A stretch of DNA of 64,000 nt from Pseudothauera nasutitermitis (GTDB lineage Bacteria; Pseudomonadota; Gammaproteobacteria; Burkholderiales; Rhodocyclaceae): NCBI RefSeq assembly GCF_004801295.1, contig NZ_SSOC01000005.1:372001-436000 (forward strand), written 5' to 3'. The notes beneath the pieces are model-generated. The model made no database searches, was not told the origin of the DNA, and worked only from the letters and a program-made list of their open reading frames with translations. Below, piece by piece: positions 43,981 to 53,746 of this stretch. A program made the translations under genes and the position numbers. Within the stretch, counting starts at the first letter, position 1; every line of letters begins with the position of its first letter.

Positions 43981-45387
43981 ATGAACTCCCCGCAGCCCGC
44001 CGCACGTGATGCATTGCCCACAGCCTTTGTCGATACCTTGCGCACCGCGTTCGGCGCGCGCTTCTCCACCGCCCAGGCGGTACGCGCGCACCACGGCCAT
44101 GACGAATCGCATTTCCCGGACGCGTTGCCCGACGCCGTGGTGTTTCCGCACAGCACCGGGGAGGTCGCCGCCATCGTCGCGGCCTGCCGCGCGCACCGCG
44201 TACCCATCGTGCCTTATGGCGCGGGCAGCTCGCTGGAAGGCCACATCCTGGCCATCCACGGCGGCCTCTGCGTCGATTTCAGCGAGATGAACAAGGTGCT
44301 GGCGATCCACACCGAGGACATGGACGTGGTGGTGCAGCCCGGTGTCACGCGCAAGCAGCTCAATGCGGCGCTGCACGGCAGCGGCCTGTTCTTTCCGCTC
44401 GACCCGGGCGCGGATGCCTCCATCGGCGGCATGGCCTCGACGCGCGCCTCCGGTACCAACGCAGTGCGCTACGGCACCATGCGCGAGAGCGTGCTGGGGC
44501 TGACCGCGGTGCTGGCCGACGGCCGCGTGATCCGCACGGGCGGACGGGCCCGCAAGTCTTCCAGCGGCTACGACCTGACCCGCCTGCTGGTCGGCGCGGA
44601 AGGCACGCTGGGGCTGATCACCGAACTCACCGTGCGCCTGCATCCGCTGCCTGAGGCTGTTTCCGCCGCGGTCTGCGCCTTTCCGAGCGTGGACGCCGCC
44701 GTGCGCACGGTGATCCAGACCATCCAGCTGGGCGTGCCGGTGGCACGCATCGAGCTGCTCGAAGCGCTCACCGTGCGGGCCATCAACCGCTACAGCAAGA
44801 CCACGCTGCGCGAAGCGCCCACGCTGTTCTTCGAATTCCACGGTTCGCCGGCGGGCGTGGAAGAACAGGCTGCCAGCGTGCAGGAAATCGCCCGCGAGCA
44901 AGGCGGCATGGACTTCGAATGGGCCACCCGCCCGGAAGACCGCAGCCGGCTTTGGCAGGCGCGTCACGACACCTATTTCGCCTGTCTCAACCTGCGCCCG
45001 GGCAGCCGCGGGGTGACCACCGACGTGTGCGTGCCGATCTCGCGGCTGGCCGAGGCCATCGCAGGCGCGCGCGAGGACATCGCCGCGAGCGGGCTGATCG
45101 CGCCCATCCTCGGCCACGTGGGCGACGGCAACTTCCACACGGTGATCCTGGTCGATCCGGACAATCCCGCCGAACTGGAACGCGCCGAGGCGCTCAACCG
45201 GCGCATCGTCGAACGCGCGCTGGCACTCGACGGCACCTGCACCGGCGAACACGGTATCGGCTTCGGCAAGCAGGATTTCCTGCTCGCCGAGCATGGCGAG
45301 GCGGCGGTGGATGCGATGCGCCTGGTCAAGCGCGCGCTCGATCCGGACAATCTGCTCAATCCCGGCAAGGTCCTGCCCGGGCTCTGA
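43981..45387 (+). CDS. FAD-linked oxidase, D-lactate dehydrogenase/glycolate oxidase GlcD type
   Basis: A 468-residue flavoprotein of the FAD_binding_4/oxidase_C family. The FAD-binding core includes VPYGAGSSLEGHILAIHGG, DMDVVVQPGVTRKQLN and ASIGGMASTRASGTNAVRYG. The C-terminal half holds the conserved GHVGDGNFH and CTGEHGIGFGK histidine motifs that bind substrate metal. These features fit oxidation of a D-2-hydroxyacid such as D-lactate or glycolate, with electrons to cytochrome or quinone. No GlcE/GlcF partners are adjacent, which favours the single-subunit D-lactate dehydrogenase (cytochrome) type. GGAG precedes the ATG. Confidence 0.92.
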   Translation: MNSPQPAARDALPTAFVDTLRTAFGARFSTAQAVRAHHGHDESHFPDALPDAVVFPHSTGEVAAIVAACRAHRVPIVPYGAGSSLEGHILAIHGGLCVDFSEMNKVLAIHTEDMDVVVQPGVTRKQLNAALHGSGLFFPLDPGADASIGGMASTRASGTNAVRYGTMRESVLGLTAVLADGRVIRTGGRARKSSSGYDLTRLLVGAEGTLGLITELTVRLHPLPEAVSAAVCAFPSVDAAVRTVIQTIQLGVPVARIELLEALTVRAINRYSKTTLREAPTLFFEFHGSPAGVEEQAASVQEIAREQGGMDFEWATRPEDRSRLWQARHDTYFACLNLRPGSRGVTTDVCVPISRLAEAIAGAREDIAASGLIAPILGHVGDGNFHTVILVDPDNPAELERAEALNRRIVERALALDGTCTGEHGIGFGKQDFLLAEHGEAAVDAMRLVKRALDPDNLLNPGKVLPGL

Positions 45388-45484
45388 GCGGCAATCCGGC
45401 CGTTCGGCAAACGGCGGCCGCCATACAACTAGAGTCATACTACTCACCCACTGTTCATAAACGCCGGACGGACCGGGAGACGCC

Positions 45485-47506
45485 ATGGGATTGTTCTCGG
45501 GTGGAAAGAGCGTACAGCCGTCCAGGGTCCTCACGCTGCAAGCCAGTTCCGCAGAACTGGCCGCGCGGCTCGCCGGGCTGCGCTGCAAACCGACGCTGGT
45601 GATCGGTTTCGTTTCACCGCACATAGATATCGACCGCGTCGCCAGCGAGGTGCGGCGGCGTTTTCCCGATGCCGCGCTGGCCCTGTGCTCGACCGCGGGG
45701 GAACTCTGCGCGGAGCACGGGCAACTCTATTGCGAAACCGGCGGACGCTGGGACCGCGTGGTGCTGCAATGCTTCGACGCCTCGCTGGTGGCGCGCGCCC
45801 GGGTGGCGACCATTCCACTGGGGAGCGAGGATCTGCGCCGCGGCGCGGTCGCCGTGCCACTGAAGGAACGGGTGGCGCGCCTGGCGCGCAATATCGAGGG
45901 CCTGCAGGTGGACATCGACATCGACCACCGCGACACCTTCGCCTACGTACTGTTCGACGGCCTGTCGGCATCCGAATCCTTCTTCATGGAAGCCCTGTAC
46001 GACAGCGGCCGCTTTCCGTGCCTCTTCGTGGGCGGTTCGGCGGGCGGCACCCTGGATTTCAAGGAAACCTGGCTGCACGACGGCCGGCGCCGCCTGGAGA
46101 ACCACGCGCTGGTGGTGTTCGTGAAGATGGCGCCGGGCGTGCGCTTCGGCGTATTCAAGAGCCAGAATTTCGAGCCGACCGGCATGAGCTTCAACGTGCT
46201 GTCGGCCTCCCTCGAACAGCGCTACATCAGCCAGGTGTTCGACCGGCAGGGCCGCATCGGCACCCTGGTGGATGCGTTGTGCGACAGCCTGCAGTGCGAG
46301 CCCGCCGCGCTGGAGGCCAAGCTCGCCGAGTACTCCTTTGCCATCCGCGTCGGCCAGGAAATCTACGTGCGCTCCGTGGCCAGGCTCGACCTCGATGGCG
46401 GGCGGGTGCATTTCTACTGCGACGTGGCGCCGGGCGAGGAACTGGTGCTGGTGCGCCGTACCAGCCTGGTAGATGCCACCCGGCGCGACTTCGCGCGCTT
46501 CCTGGAAGGCAAGCCGGGACTGCCGGCGGCGGGCATCTTCAATGACTGTATTCTGCGCCGCCTCTACAACGGGCGGGAATTGGCGGACATGGGCAAGGTC
46601 ATCGAGGGCGTGCCGCTGACCGGCTTTTCCACGTTCGGCGAGATCCTGGGGCTCAACCTCAACCAGACCTTGACCGCCATCTTCTTCTTCCGCGTGGCCG
46701 GCACAGAGCGCTTCCGCGATGACTACGTGGACCGTTTCGTCGCCCATTACGGCGAATTCAAGGCCTTTTTCCTGCGCCGCCAGATCGCCAAGCTGGCCGG
46801 CCTGTCACGCGTGGTCGTACAGCAGATCGAGAACTTCGAAGCGCAGCACTTCGACAGCACGCTGGACGCCTCCGGACTGGACGAGTCGATGGCGCGGGTG
46901 TTCGGCGGCCTCAACGAACTGGGCCGGGTGCTGCAGGAATCGAACGCGCTGCGGGAGCACACCGCCAGGGAACTCGAAAGCTGCGCCGATGACCTGCACG
47001 GCTCCATGGACGCACTGTCGGCCCACATCGTCGAACAGGACGACGTCGTGCATCGGGCCGGGACCACCGTGAACGAGCTGGCCGAGCGTGCCGGCGAGGT
47101 GGCCTCCAGCGCGCGCGGGCTTGCCGATTCCAGCACCCACATCCAGAGGGTGGTGGAAGTGATTCAGCAGATCTCCGACCAGACCAACCTGCTCGCCCTC
47201 AACGCCGCGATCGAGGCCGCGCGCGCGGGCAAATGGGGCCGCGGCTTTGCGGTGGTGGCCGACGAAGTCCGCAAGCTCGCGGAAAAGTCGCGCAACAGCG
47301 CGGTGGAGATCAGTCACGACATTTCCCGGCTCGCCGGCGAGATCGGCAGCGTGGCCCGCGAGATCGAAAGCCAGTCCGCCGGCGTGGCGAATCTCACCGG
47401 ACTGCTGGAAGCGATCGAACAGCTGAGCCAGCGTACCGCCGACACGGCGGTACGCACCAAGTCGGTCGCCGACAGCCTGCGCACGCTCACCAAGAGCGGC
47501 AGTTGA
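45485..47506 (+). CDS. Soluble FIST-domain chemoreceptor (methyl-accepting chemotaxis protein)
   Basis: A 673-residue protein without membrane helices. Residues about 25-235 form a FIST_N sensory domain ([31 protein letters not shown]) and about 235-400 a FIST_C domain (ending [20 protein letters not shown]). A coiled-coil MCP signalling domain follows, with its hairpin tip near 559-590 ([20 protein letters not shown]) and [18 protein letters not shown] after it. FIST domains are proposed to bind small metabolites such as amino acids. The protein should signal to CheA/CheW from the cytoplasm. There is no C-terminal CheR/CheB pentapeptide. Confidence 0.93.
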   Translation: MGLFSGGKSVQPSRVLTLQASSAELAARLAGLRCKPTLVIGFVSPHIDIDRVASEVRRRFPDAALALCSTAGELCAEHGQLYCETGGRWDRVVLQCFDASLVARARVATIPLGSEDLRRGAVAVPLKERVARLARNIEGLQVDIDIDHRDTFAYVLFDGLSASESFFMEALYDSGRFPCLFVGGSAGGTLDFKETWLHDGRRRLENHALVVFVKMAPGVRFGVFKSQNFEPTGMSFNVLSASLEQRYISQVFDRQGRIGTLVDALCDSLQCEPAALEAKLAEYSFAIRVGQEIYVRSVARLDLDGGRVHFYCDVAPGEELVLVRRTSLVDATRRDFARFLEGKPGLPAAGIFNDCILRRLYNGRELADMGKVIEGVPLTGFSTFGEILGLNLNQTLTAIFFFRVAGTERFRDDYVDRFVAHYGEFKAFFLRRQIAKLAGLSRVVVQQIENFEAQHFDSTLDASGLDESMARVFGGLNELGRVLQESNALREHTARELESCADDLHGSMDALSAHIVEQDDVVHRAGTTVNELAERAGEVASSARGLADSSTHIQRVVEVIQQISDQTNLLALNAAIEAARAGKWGRGFAVVADEVRKLAEKSRNSAVEISHDISRLAGEIGSVAREIESQSAGVANLTGLLEAIEQLSQRTADTAVRTKSVADSLRTLTKSGS

Positions 47507-47600
47507 AGGCAGCCACCCCCGGCGGCCGCGCCCGCTGCGTTTCCCGGGGTACATCCTTCCCGCCGACCGAACGCCCCGGCCATTAGGGTATCCAAGGATT

Positions 47601-47634
47601 GAAACCAGCCCGGCCCACCGGCTAGGCTGGTTTC
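47601..47634. terminator. Hairpin after the FIST chemoreceptor gene
   Basis: Ten-base perfect arms (GAAACCAGCC 47601-47610 and GGCTGGTTTC 47625-47634) with a 14-base loop. The following plus-strand sequence is only modestly T-rich (TTTCGCTTCG shared with the arm). It lies about 95 bp after the stop at 47506, so termination is plausible but not certain. Confidence 0.5.
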
Positions 47635-47676
47635 GCTTCGCCACTGCAGGCGCGCCCACAAGGCGCCTCGGCAGCA

Positions 47677-47699
47677 CACAAAAAAACACGATTTTTGTG
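47677..47699 (+). promoter_or_regulatory. Inverted repeat just upstream of the indolepyruvate oxidoreductase gene
   Basis: CACAAAAA (47677-47684) and TTTTTGTG (47692-47699) form perfect 8-base arms around 7 bases, ending 2 bases before the AAGGAG ribosome site. It is strikingly AT-rich for this genome. It could be a repressor operator or an mRNA hairpin controlling translation. Confidence 0.5.
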
Positions 47700-47713
47700 G
47701 AAGGAGACCCCAC

Positions 47714-50700
47714 ATGGCCACAGCCGACCCGCGCGCCAGCGGTGCGCACGCCCTTCGTGCCCCCAGCCTCGAAGACAAGTACACCACCGTTTCCGGCCGC
47801 GTCTATCTGACCGGCTACCAGGCGCTGGTGCGCCTGCTGATGATCCAGAAGGAGCGCGACGCGGCGGGCGGCCTGAACACCGCCGGCTTCGTCTCCGGTT
47901 ACCGGGGTTCGCCGCTCGGCGGCCTGGACCAGACGCTGTGGAAGGCCAGGAAGCACCTGGCCGCGCACGACGTGGTGTTCCAGCCCGGCGTCAATGAAGA
48001 CCTCGCCGCCACCGCCGTGTGGGGCACCCAGCAGGTCAATCTCGACCCCGGGGTGCGCTACGACGGCGTGTTCGCCATGTGGTACGGCAAGGGCCCCGGC
48101 GTGGACCGCTGCGGCGACGTGTTCCGCCACGCCAACGCCGCCGGCAGTTCGCAGCACGGCGGCGTGCTGGTGGTCGCCGGCGACGACCACGCCGCCAAGT
48201 CCTCCACCCTGCCGCACCAGACCGACCATTTCTTCAAGGCGGTGATGATGCCGGTGCTGGCCCCGGCCGGCGTGCAGGAGTACATCGACTTCGGCGTGCA
48301 TGGCTACGCGCTGTCGCGCTACTCGGGCTGCTGGGTGGCGTTCAAGGCGCTGGCCGACACGGTGGAAACCTCCGCCTCGGTGGATGTCGATCCGTGGCGC
48401 GTGCAAGTACACATCCCCACCGATTTCGCCCTGCCGGCCGCCGGCCTCAACCTGCGCTGGCCCGACCCGCCGCTGGTGCAGGAAGAACGCCTGCTGCACC
48501 ACAAGCTGTACGCGGCGCTGGCCTATGCGCGCGTCAACCGGCTCAACCGCGTGGTGATCGACTCGCCCGCGCCGCGCCTGGGCATCATCACCAGCGGCAA
48601 GAGCTACCTGGATGTGCGCCAGGCCTTCGACGACCTGGGGCTGGACGAAACCCTGGCTGCCGAGATCGGCATCCGCCTGTACAAGGTGGGCATGGTGTGG
48701 CCGCTGGAAGCCGACGGCGTGCGCCGCTTCGCCGAGGGCCTCGACGAGATCCTGGTGATCGAGGAAAAGCGCCAGCTGCTCGAATACCAGTTGAAGGAAG
48801 AGCTCTACAACTGGCGCGAGGACGTACGCCCGCGCGTCGTCGGCAAGTTCGACGAAAAGGGCGAATGGGCCCACGTGGTGCGCGCCGACGGCAGCATCGA
48901 CCATGGCGACTGGCTGTTGCCGGCGGCCGGCGAGCTGACCCCGGCGATGATCGCCCGGGTGATCGCCGCGCGCATCGGACGCTTCTTCACCTCCGAGCGC
49001 ATCCAGGCCCGCCTGGCCTTCCTGGAGGCCAAGGAACAGGCGCTGGAAAACCGCGTGTTCAAGATCGACCGCGTGCCCACCTTCTGTTCCGGCTGTCCGC
49101 ACAACACCTCCACCCACGTACCGGAGGGCAGCCGCGCGCTGGCCGGCATCGGCTGCCACTACATGGTGACCTGGATGCCCGAGCGGCGCACCGGCACCTT
49201 CACCCAGATGGGCGGCGAAGGCGTGCCCTGGGTCGGCCAGGCGCCGTTCACCGCCACTCCGCACGTATTCGCCAACCTGGGCGACGGCACCTATTTCCAT
49301 TCCGGCCTGCTGGCGATCCGCCAGGCGGTGGCCGCCAGGGTGAGCATCACCTACAAGATCCTCTACAACGACGCCGTGGCGATGACCGGCGGCCAGCCGC
49401 ACGACGGCGAGCTGACCGTGCCCATCATCGCCCGCCAGCTCGCCGCCGAAGGCGTCGGCAGCATCGTCGTGGTCACCGACGGCACACCGCGCGCCTACGG
49501 CCCGGCCGAGCTGCCGCACGGCGTGCCGGTGCGCCACCGCGACGAACTCGACGCCGTGCAGCGCGAACTGCGCGCGGTGCCCGGCGTCTCCGCGCTGATC
49601 TACGACCAGACCTGCGCGGCCGAGAAGCGCCGCCGCCGCAAGCGCGGCACCTTCCCCGACCCCGCCCGCCGCGTGTTCATCAACGAAGCGGTGTGCGAGG
49701 GCTGCGGGGACTGCGGCGTGGCGAGCAACTGCATGTCCATCCTGCCGGTGGAAACCGAGTTCGGCCGCAAGCGGCGCATCGACCAGTCCTCGTGCAACAA
49801 GGACTACTCCTGTCTGAACGGTTTCTGCCCCAGCTTCATCACCGTCGAGGGCGGCCGCCTGCGCAAGGGCCGCGCGCTGGCCGACGACACCGCCGCCTTT
49901 GCCGCCCTGCCCGACCCCGTGCTGCCCGCCACCGCCCGGCCCTTCGGCATCCTGGTCACCGGCGTGGGCGGCACCGGGGTGGTCACCATCGGCGCGCTGA
50001 TCGGCATGGCCGCCCATCTGGACGGCAAGGGCGTCACCGTGCTGGACATGACCGGGCTGGCGCAGAAGGGCGGCTCGGTGTTCAGCCACATCCGCCTCGC
50101 CGACCGCCCGGAGGATCTGCACGCGGTGCGCATCGCCGCCGGCGAGGCCGATGCGCTGATCGGCGGCGACCTGGTGGTCTCGGCCAGCGTCGAGGCGCTC
50201 GCCAAGCTGGCCGCCGGGCGCACCCGCGCGGTGGTCAATTGCGCGGAGACGCCGACCTCCGAATTCACCCTCAACCCGGACTGGCGCTTCCCGCTGGCGC
50301 GCATGCAGCAGGCCGTGCGCGACGCCGTGGACGCGGCCGATTTCCTCGACGCCCAGCAACTGGCCACCACGCTGATGGGCGATGCCATCGCCACCAACCT
50401 GTTCCTGCTCGGCTACGCCTGGCAGAAGGGCATGGTGCCGGTGTCCCACGCTGCGCTGATGCAGGCCATCGAGCTCAACGGCGTGGCCCTGGAGATGAAC
50501 CGCGCCGCCTTCCTGTGGGGCCGGCGCGCGGCACATGATGCCGACGCGGTGCGCCGCCACGCGGGCCTGGAGAACGAGCCCGCCGCCCCGCCCGATCTGG
50601 ACGCGATCGTCCGGGTGCGCGAACAGGCGCTCGCCGCCTACCAGGATGCCGCCTACGCCGCGCGCTACCGCGCGCTGGTCGACCGGGTGCGCGCCGCCGA

Positions 50701-51277
50701 AACACGCGTGGCCGGCGCCGGGACGACCGGGCTCAGCGAAGCGGTCGCGCGCAACTACCACAAGCTGCTGGCCTACAAGGACGAGTACGAGGTTGCCCGG
50801 CTGTATACCGATGCGGCCTTCTGGACCAAGGTGGAGGAGACCTTCGAGGGCGATTTCGCAGTGCGCTTCCATCTCGCCCCGCCGCTGTCCACGCGCCCCG
50901 ACCCGAACACCGGACGCATCGCCAAGCGCAGTTACGGGCCGCGCATGCGCAAGGTCTTCGCCCTGCTCGCACGCCTGAAAGGACTGCGCGGCACGCGCTG
51001 GGATCCGTTCGGCCATACCGCCGAGCGGCGCGCCGAGCGCGCGCTGATCGCGCAGTACGAGCAGGACGTCGCCGAACTGCTGGCCGCCCTGTCCGCCGCG
51101 CGCCTGGCGCTGGCGACGGAGATCGCCGCGCTGCCGGACGGCATCCGCGGCTTCGGCCACGTCAAGGCGGGCAACATGGCGAAGGCCGCCGCGCGGCGCG
51201 AGGAACTGCTGGCGCGCTGGCGCCGGCCGGCGGACGCACCGGCGACGGAACGGGAAGCGGCCCGCGCGGCGGCCTGA
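47714..51277 (+). CDS. Fused indolepyruvate:ferredoxin oxidoreductase (IorA-IorB type)
   Basis: An 1187-residue enzyme of the 2-oxoacid:ferredoxin oxidoreductase family that converts aryl pyruvates (indolepyruvate, phenylpyruvate) to aryl-acetyl-CoA with a TPP cofactor. The N-terminal part resembles the pyrimidine-binding domain (GFVSGYRGSPLGGLDQTLW). Residues about 455-600 carry a cysteine motif (C458, CSGCPHNTS) and the TPP-binding region (LGDGTYFHSGLLAIRQAV). A ferredoxin-like cluster starts at C661 (VCEGCGDCGVASNC), and the C-terminal gamma domain begins around ILVTGVGGTGVVT. AAGGAG precedes the ATG at 47714. Such fused forms serve aromatic amino-acid catabolism; here the gene stands alone. 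Confidence 0.93.
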   Translation: MATADPRASGAHALRAPSLEDKYTTVSGRVYLTGYQALVRLLMIQKERDAAGGLNTAGFVSGYRGSPLGGLDQTLWKARKHLAAHDVVFQPGVNEDLAATAVWGTQQVNLDPGVRYDGVFAMWYGKGPGVDRCGDVFRHANAAGSSQHGGVLVVAGDDHAAKSSTLPHQTDHFFKAVMMPVLAPAGVQEYIDFGVHGYALSRYSGCWVAFKALADTVETSASVDVDPWRVQVHIPTDFALPAAGLNLRWPDPPLVQEERLLHHKLYAALAYARVNRLNRVVIDSPAPRLGIITSGKSYLDVRQAFDDLGLDETLAAEIGIRLYKVGMVWPLEADGVRRFAEGLDEILVIEEKRQLLEYQLKEELYNWREDVRPRVVGKFDEKGEWAHVVRADGSIDHGDWLLPAAGELTPAMIARVIAARIGRFFTSERIQARLAFLEAKEQALENRVFKIDRVPTFCSGCPHNTSTHVPEGSRALAGIGCHYMVTWMPERRTGTFTQMGGEGVPWVGQAPFTATPHVFANLGDGTYFHSGLLAIRQAVAARVSITYKILYNDAVAMTGGQPHDGELTVPIIARQLAAEGVGSIVVVTDGTPRAYGPAELPHGVPVRHRDELDAVQRELRAVPGVSALIYDQTCAAEKRRRRKRGTFPDPARRVFINEAVCEGCGDCGVASNCMSILPVETEFGRKRRIDQSSCNKDYSCLNGFCPSFITVEGGRLRKGRALADDTAAFAALPDPVLPATARPFGILVTGVGGTGVVTIGALIGMAAHLDGKGVTVLDMTGLAQKGGSVFSHIRLADRPEDLHAVRIAAGEADALIGGDLVVSASVEALAKLAAGRTRAVVNCAETPTSEFTLNPDWRFPLARMQQAVRDAVDAADFLDAQQLATTLMGDAIATNLFLLGYAWQKGMVPVSHAALMQAIELNGVALEMNRAAFLWGRRAAHDADAVRRHAGLENEPAAPPDLDAIVRVREQALAAYQDAAYAARYRALVDRVRAAETRVAGAGTTGLSEAVARNYHKLLAYKDEYEVARLYTDAAFWTKVEETFEGDFAVRFHLAPPLSTRPDPNTGRIAKRSYGPRMRKVFALLARLKGLRGTRWDPFGHTAERRAERALIAQYEQDVAELLAALSAARLALATEIAALPDGIRGFGHVKAGNMAKAAARREELLARWRRPADAPATEREAARAAA

Positions 51278-51297
51278 TCGGGCTATGATGCCCGCCC

Positions 51298-52047
51298 ATG
51301 CCACCCGCCCTCAAAGCCCTTCTCGCCCAGCTCGGCGGCTGGGCGCTCGTCTGGTTCGCCGCGCGCGCGGGCATCCTGCCCGCCTCGCCGTGGTCGCTGG
51401 CCGCCGCGCAGGCGGTCGGCGCCACGGTGCTGGCCGCGCTGTTGCGCAGCGCGCGCTGGTGGCTGCCCATCCATCTGGCGTTCACGCCGCTGGCCTTCCT
51501 CGCCCATCGGCTGGATCTGCAGCCGGGCTGGTATCTGACGGCCTTCCTGGCGCTCGCGGCGGTCTATTGGAGCAGTTTCCGCACCCAGGTACCGCTGTAT
51601 CTGAGCAATCGCCGCACGGTCGCGGAAGTGGCCCGCCTGCTGCCCGCCGACCGCCCCGTTGCCGTGCTCGACCTGGGCAGTGGCACCGGCGCCCTCCTGC
51701 GGCCGCTCGCCCGCCTGCGCCCGGACTGCCGGTTCACCGGCATCGAGTCCGCGCCGGCCCCGCATCTGCTCGCCCGGCTGCTCGGCGGCGGACTGCCCAA
51801 CCTGGCCCTGCGGCGCGGGGATTTCTTCGCCGAATCCTGGTCTACCCACGATGTCGTATATGCCTTCCTGTCCCCGGTACCGATGGCGCGGGTGTGGCAG
51901 AAGGCCTGCGCGGAACTGGTGCCCGGGGCGCTGCTGCTCAGCAACAGTTTTCCGGTCCCCGGCGTCGAGCCGGCCTTCGTGGTGGACGTCGCGGATCGCC
52001 GCCGCACGCGGCTGTACGCTTACCACCCGGTGCCGGCGGACGCATAG
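51298..52047 (+). CDS. Membrane-anchored class I SAM-dependent methyltransferase
   Basis: A 249-residue protein. The first 90 residues contain about three hydrophobic helices, then a Rossmann methyltransferase domain begins with motif I VAVLDLGSGTGALLRPLA and a motif II acidic residue in FTGIES. It starts 20 bp after the oxidoreductase stop; no Shine-Dalgarno is evident, and a TATGAT-like box just upstream suggests a possibly leaderless transcript. The substrate is unknown. Tight linkage to the oxidoreductase may be only positional. Confidence 0.8.
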   Translation: MPPALKALLAQLGGWALVWFAARAGILPASPWSLAAAQAVGATVLAALLRSARWWLPIHLAFTPLAFLAHRLDLQPGWYLTAFLALAAVYWSSFRTQVPLYLSNRRTVAEVARLLPADRPVAVLDLGSGTGALLRPLARLRPDCRFTGIESAPAPHLLARLLGGGLPNLALRRGDFFAESWSTHDVVYAFLSPVPMARVWQKACAELVPGALLLSNSFPVPGVEPAFVVDVADRRRTRLYAYHPVPADA

Positions 52048-52168
52048 AGGGCACGCAAGGCGCGGAATTGGGCGGCGTTCGCACCGCTTTTCCGCCTCTA
52101 GTCCGGGCGCCGGCCTGCCGATAATGGCATCGTGCGGTCAACGGACCGCGAGCTGGGGATTTGAAGTC

Positions 52169-52873
52169 ATGGCTGAGATCATCTGCATCATTGGCAACAA
52201 GGGCGGAACCGGCAAGACCACCTTGTCGCACATGCTCTGCCAGGGGTTGGGGCTGCTCGGGCACCGGTCCGCATGCGTGCTGACCGACACCTCGCGCGAG
52301 CCGCTGACGCCGGAAGGACGGCGCTACATCACCGCCGACGCGCGCACCCGCGAGGCGCTCACCAAGGTGGTGGACAAACTGCGCACGCTGGAAAACTGGG
52401 TCGGCGTGATCGACGGCGGCGGCAACCGCACGGAAATGGACCGCAAGCTGTACGCCCTGTCCGACATCGTGCTGCTGCCATTCCGCGAATCGCACGAGGA
52501 CATCCGCACCGTGCTGCGCGATCTGGAGATGTTCCCGCGCGCCTACGCGGTGCCCTCCCAGTGGCCGGCCAACGCCTGGCAGCGCGAGGCGGCGGACCGC
52601 AACGTCGCCCAGTTGATGGGCGCCTACCGCCACCGCATCCTCAAGCCGGTCGGCGCGCTGTCGTCCTCCAAGCTGCTGCTGCAGCGCCAGGTGCCGGACC
52701 AGTTGCCCACGCCGCTGGCCAACGCCTGCCGCGCGCTGGCCCGTCAGGTACTGCACGTGCTGGAGATCGATGCCGGCGAGGGCGGCGATTTCGTCGAGGA
52801 GGACGAGGACGAAGCCGTCCACATCCCCCCGGCGGAAATGCCGTTGCGCCTGAGCCAGCCGGCGCGCCGCTGA
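52169..52873 (+). CDS. ParA/MinD-like P-loop ATPase, orphan
   Basis: A 234-residue protein with a deviant Walker A motif near the N-terminus (IIGNKGGTGKTTLSHML), the hallmark of ParA/MinD/SIMIBI ATPases. The usual Walker B/switch region is replaced by VGVIDGGGNRTEMDRKL. The C-terminus is acidic (EEDEDEAVH). ATG at 52169 is chosen because the homologous N-terminus starts there; the frame stays open upstream into the methyltransferase gene. No ParB or other partner is adjacent. A role in positioning a protein complex is possible but unproven. Confidence 0.82.
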   Translation: MAEIICIIGNKGGTGKTTLSHMLCQGLGLLGHRSACVLTDTSREPLTPEGRRYITADARTREALTKVVDKLRTLENWVGVIDGGGNRTEMDRKLYALSDIVLLPFRESHEDIRTVLRDLEMFPRAYAVPSQWPANAWQREAADRNVAQLMGAYRHRILKPVGALSSSKLLLQRQVPDQLPTPLANACRALARQVLHVLEIDAGEGGDFVEEDEDEAVHIPPAEMPLRLSQPARR

Positions 52874-52916
52874 CGGCCTGCCCGGCCCCGTGGGCGGGGG
52901 CTGCAGCCGGAAAGGA

Positions 52917-53543
52917 TTACAGCCGGGTTCCGTGGCGCGAGATCACCACCAGCGCCTGGGCCCGGTTGTTGACCTTGAGGGCGCGGAAGATGGCCGACAT
53001 GTGGACCTTCACCGTGCCTTCCGAAAGGCCGAGCAGATCGGCGATCTCGCGGTTGGTCTTGCCCTGGGACAGCAATTCCATCACCCGGGTCTGCGCGGGC
53101 GTGAGCCCGAAGCGCTCATTGACCGGCGCCGCGCCGCGCTTGCCGGCGGCGCCTTCCACGTCGGGCAGATAGACCCCGCCGTCGAGCACGGTGCGCACCG
53201 CCTCGCACAGCGCCTCACCCGAACTGGACTTGGAGACGAAGCCGGAAGCGCCGCCCTTGATCGCGCGGCGGATCGAGGTCGGGTCGTCCATCGCCGAGAC
53301 GACGATGGCCGGCACGTCGGGGAAACGCTTGGCCAGCACGCCGAGCAGCGAGAAGCCGTTCATGTCGGGCAGCATCAGGTCGACGACGACGAGATCCCAG
53401 TCGGCGCCCTCCTCCAGCCGGGCGAGCGCCTCGCCGGCTCCGCTGGCCTCCACGCAATCCATGTCCGGCGCCAGTCGCGCCAGGGTCTGGGCCAGTGCCT
53501 CGCGCACCAGGGCGTGGTCTTCCACGATCAGGATTTTGGTCAC
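52917..53543 (-). CDS. NarL/FixJ-family response regulator
   Basis: A 208-residue transcriptional regulator. The receiver domain (VTKILIVEDHALVREAL) has its phospho-Asp at D55 (VVVDLMLPD). The C-terminal LuxR-type helix-turn-helix reads LTPAQTRVMELLSQGKTNRE then IADLLGLSEGTVKVHMSAIF. The start is GTG at 53543 with GGGGAG six bases upstream. It is divergent from the binding-protein/hybrid-kinase pair and is probably its output regulator. Confidence 0.92.
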   Translation of the reverse strand: MTKILIVEDHALVREALAQTLARLAPDMDCVEASGAGEALARLEEGADWDLVVVDLMLPDMNGFSLLGVLAKRFPDVPAIVVSAMDDPTSIRRAIKGGASGFVSKSSSGEALCEAVRTVLDGGVYLPDVEGAAGKRGAAPVNERFGLTPAQTRVMELLSQGKTNREIADLLGLSEGTVKVHMSAIFRALKVNNRAQALVVISRHGTRL

Positions 53544-53746
53544 GGTGTGCTCCCCAGATGTCTCCGGCCGAGGGGCCATTTTTGGATGCGTCAAGCATAG
53601 CACGCCGTTTCCCATTGCAAACAGCGAGGGTTCGCACGCTCGCCCCGAAAGCGGCAAAGTTAGCGATAATCTATCCCTTCACTTGCACGCCGCATAGCAC
53701 GGGTGCGCCGCTCCCCCTCCCGTCCGAACAGCATGCCGCACCGACG

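Noticed and set aside
46805..51304. A 1499-codon minus-strand open frame opposite the indolepyruvate oxidoreductase gene
   Set aside because: It is the complementary shadow of a well-supported enzyme gene, with no recognisable motif or ribosome site.
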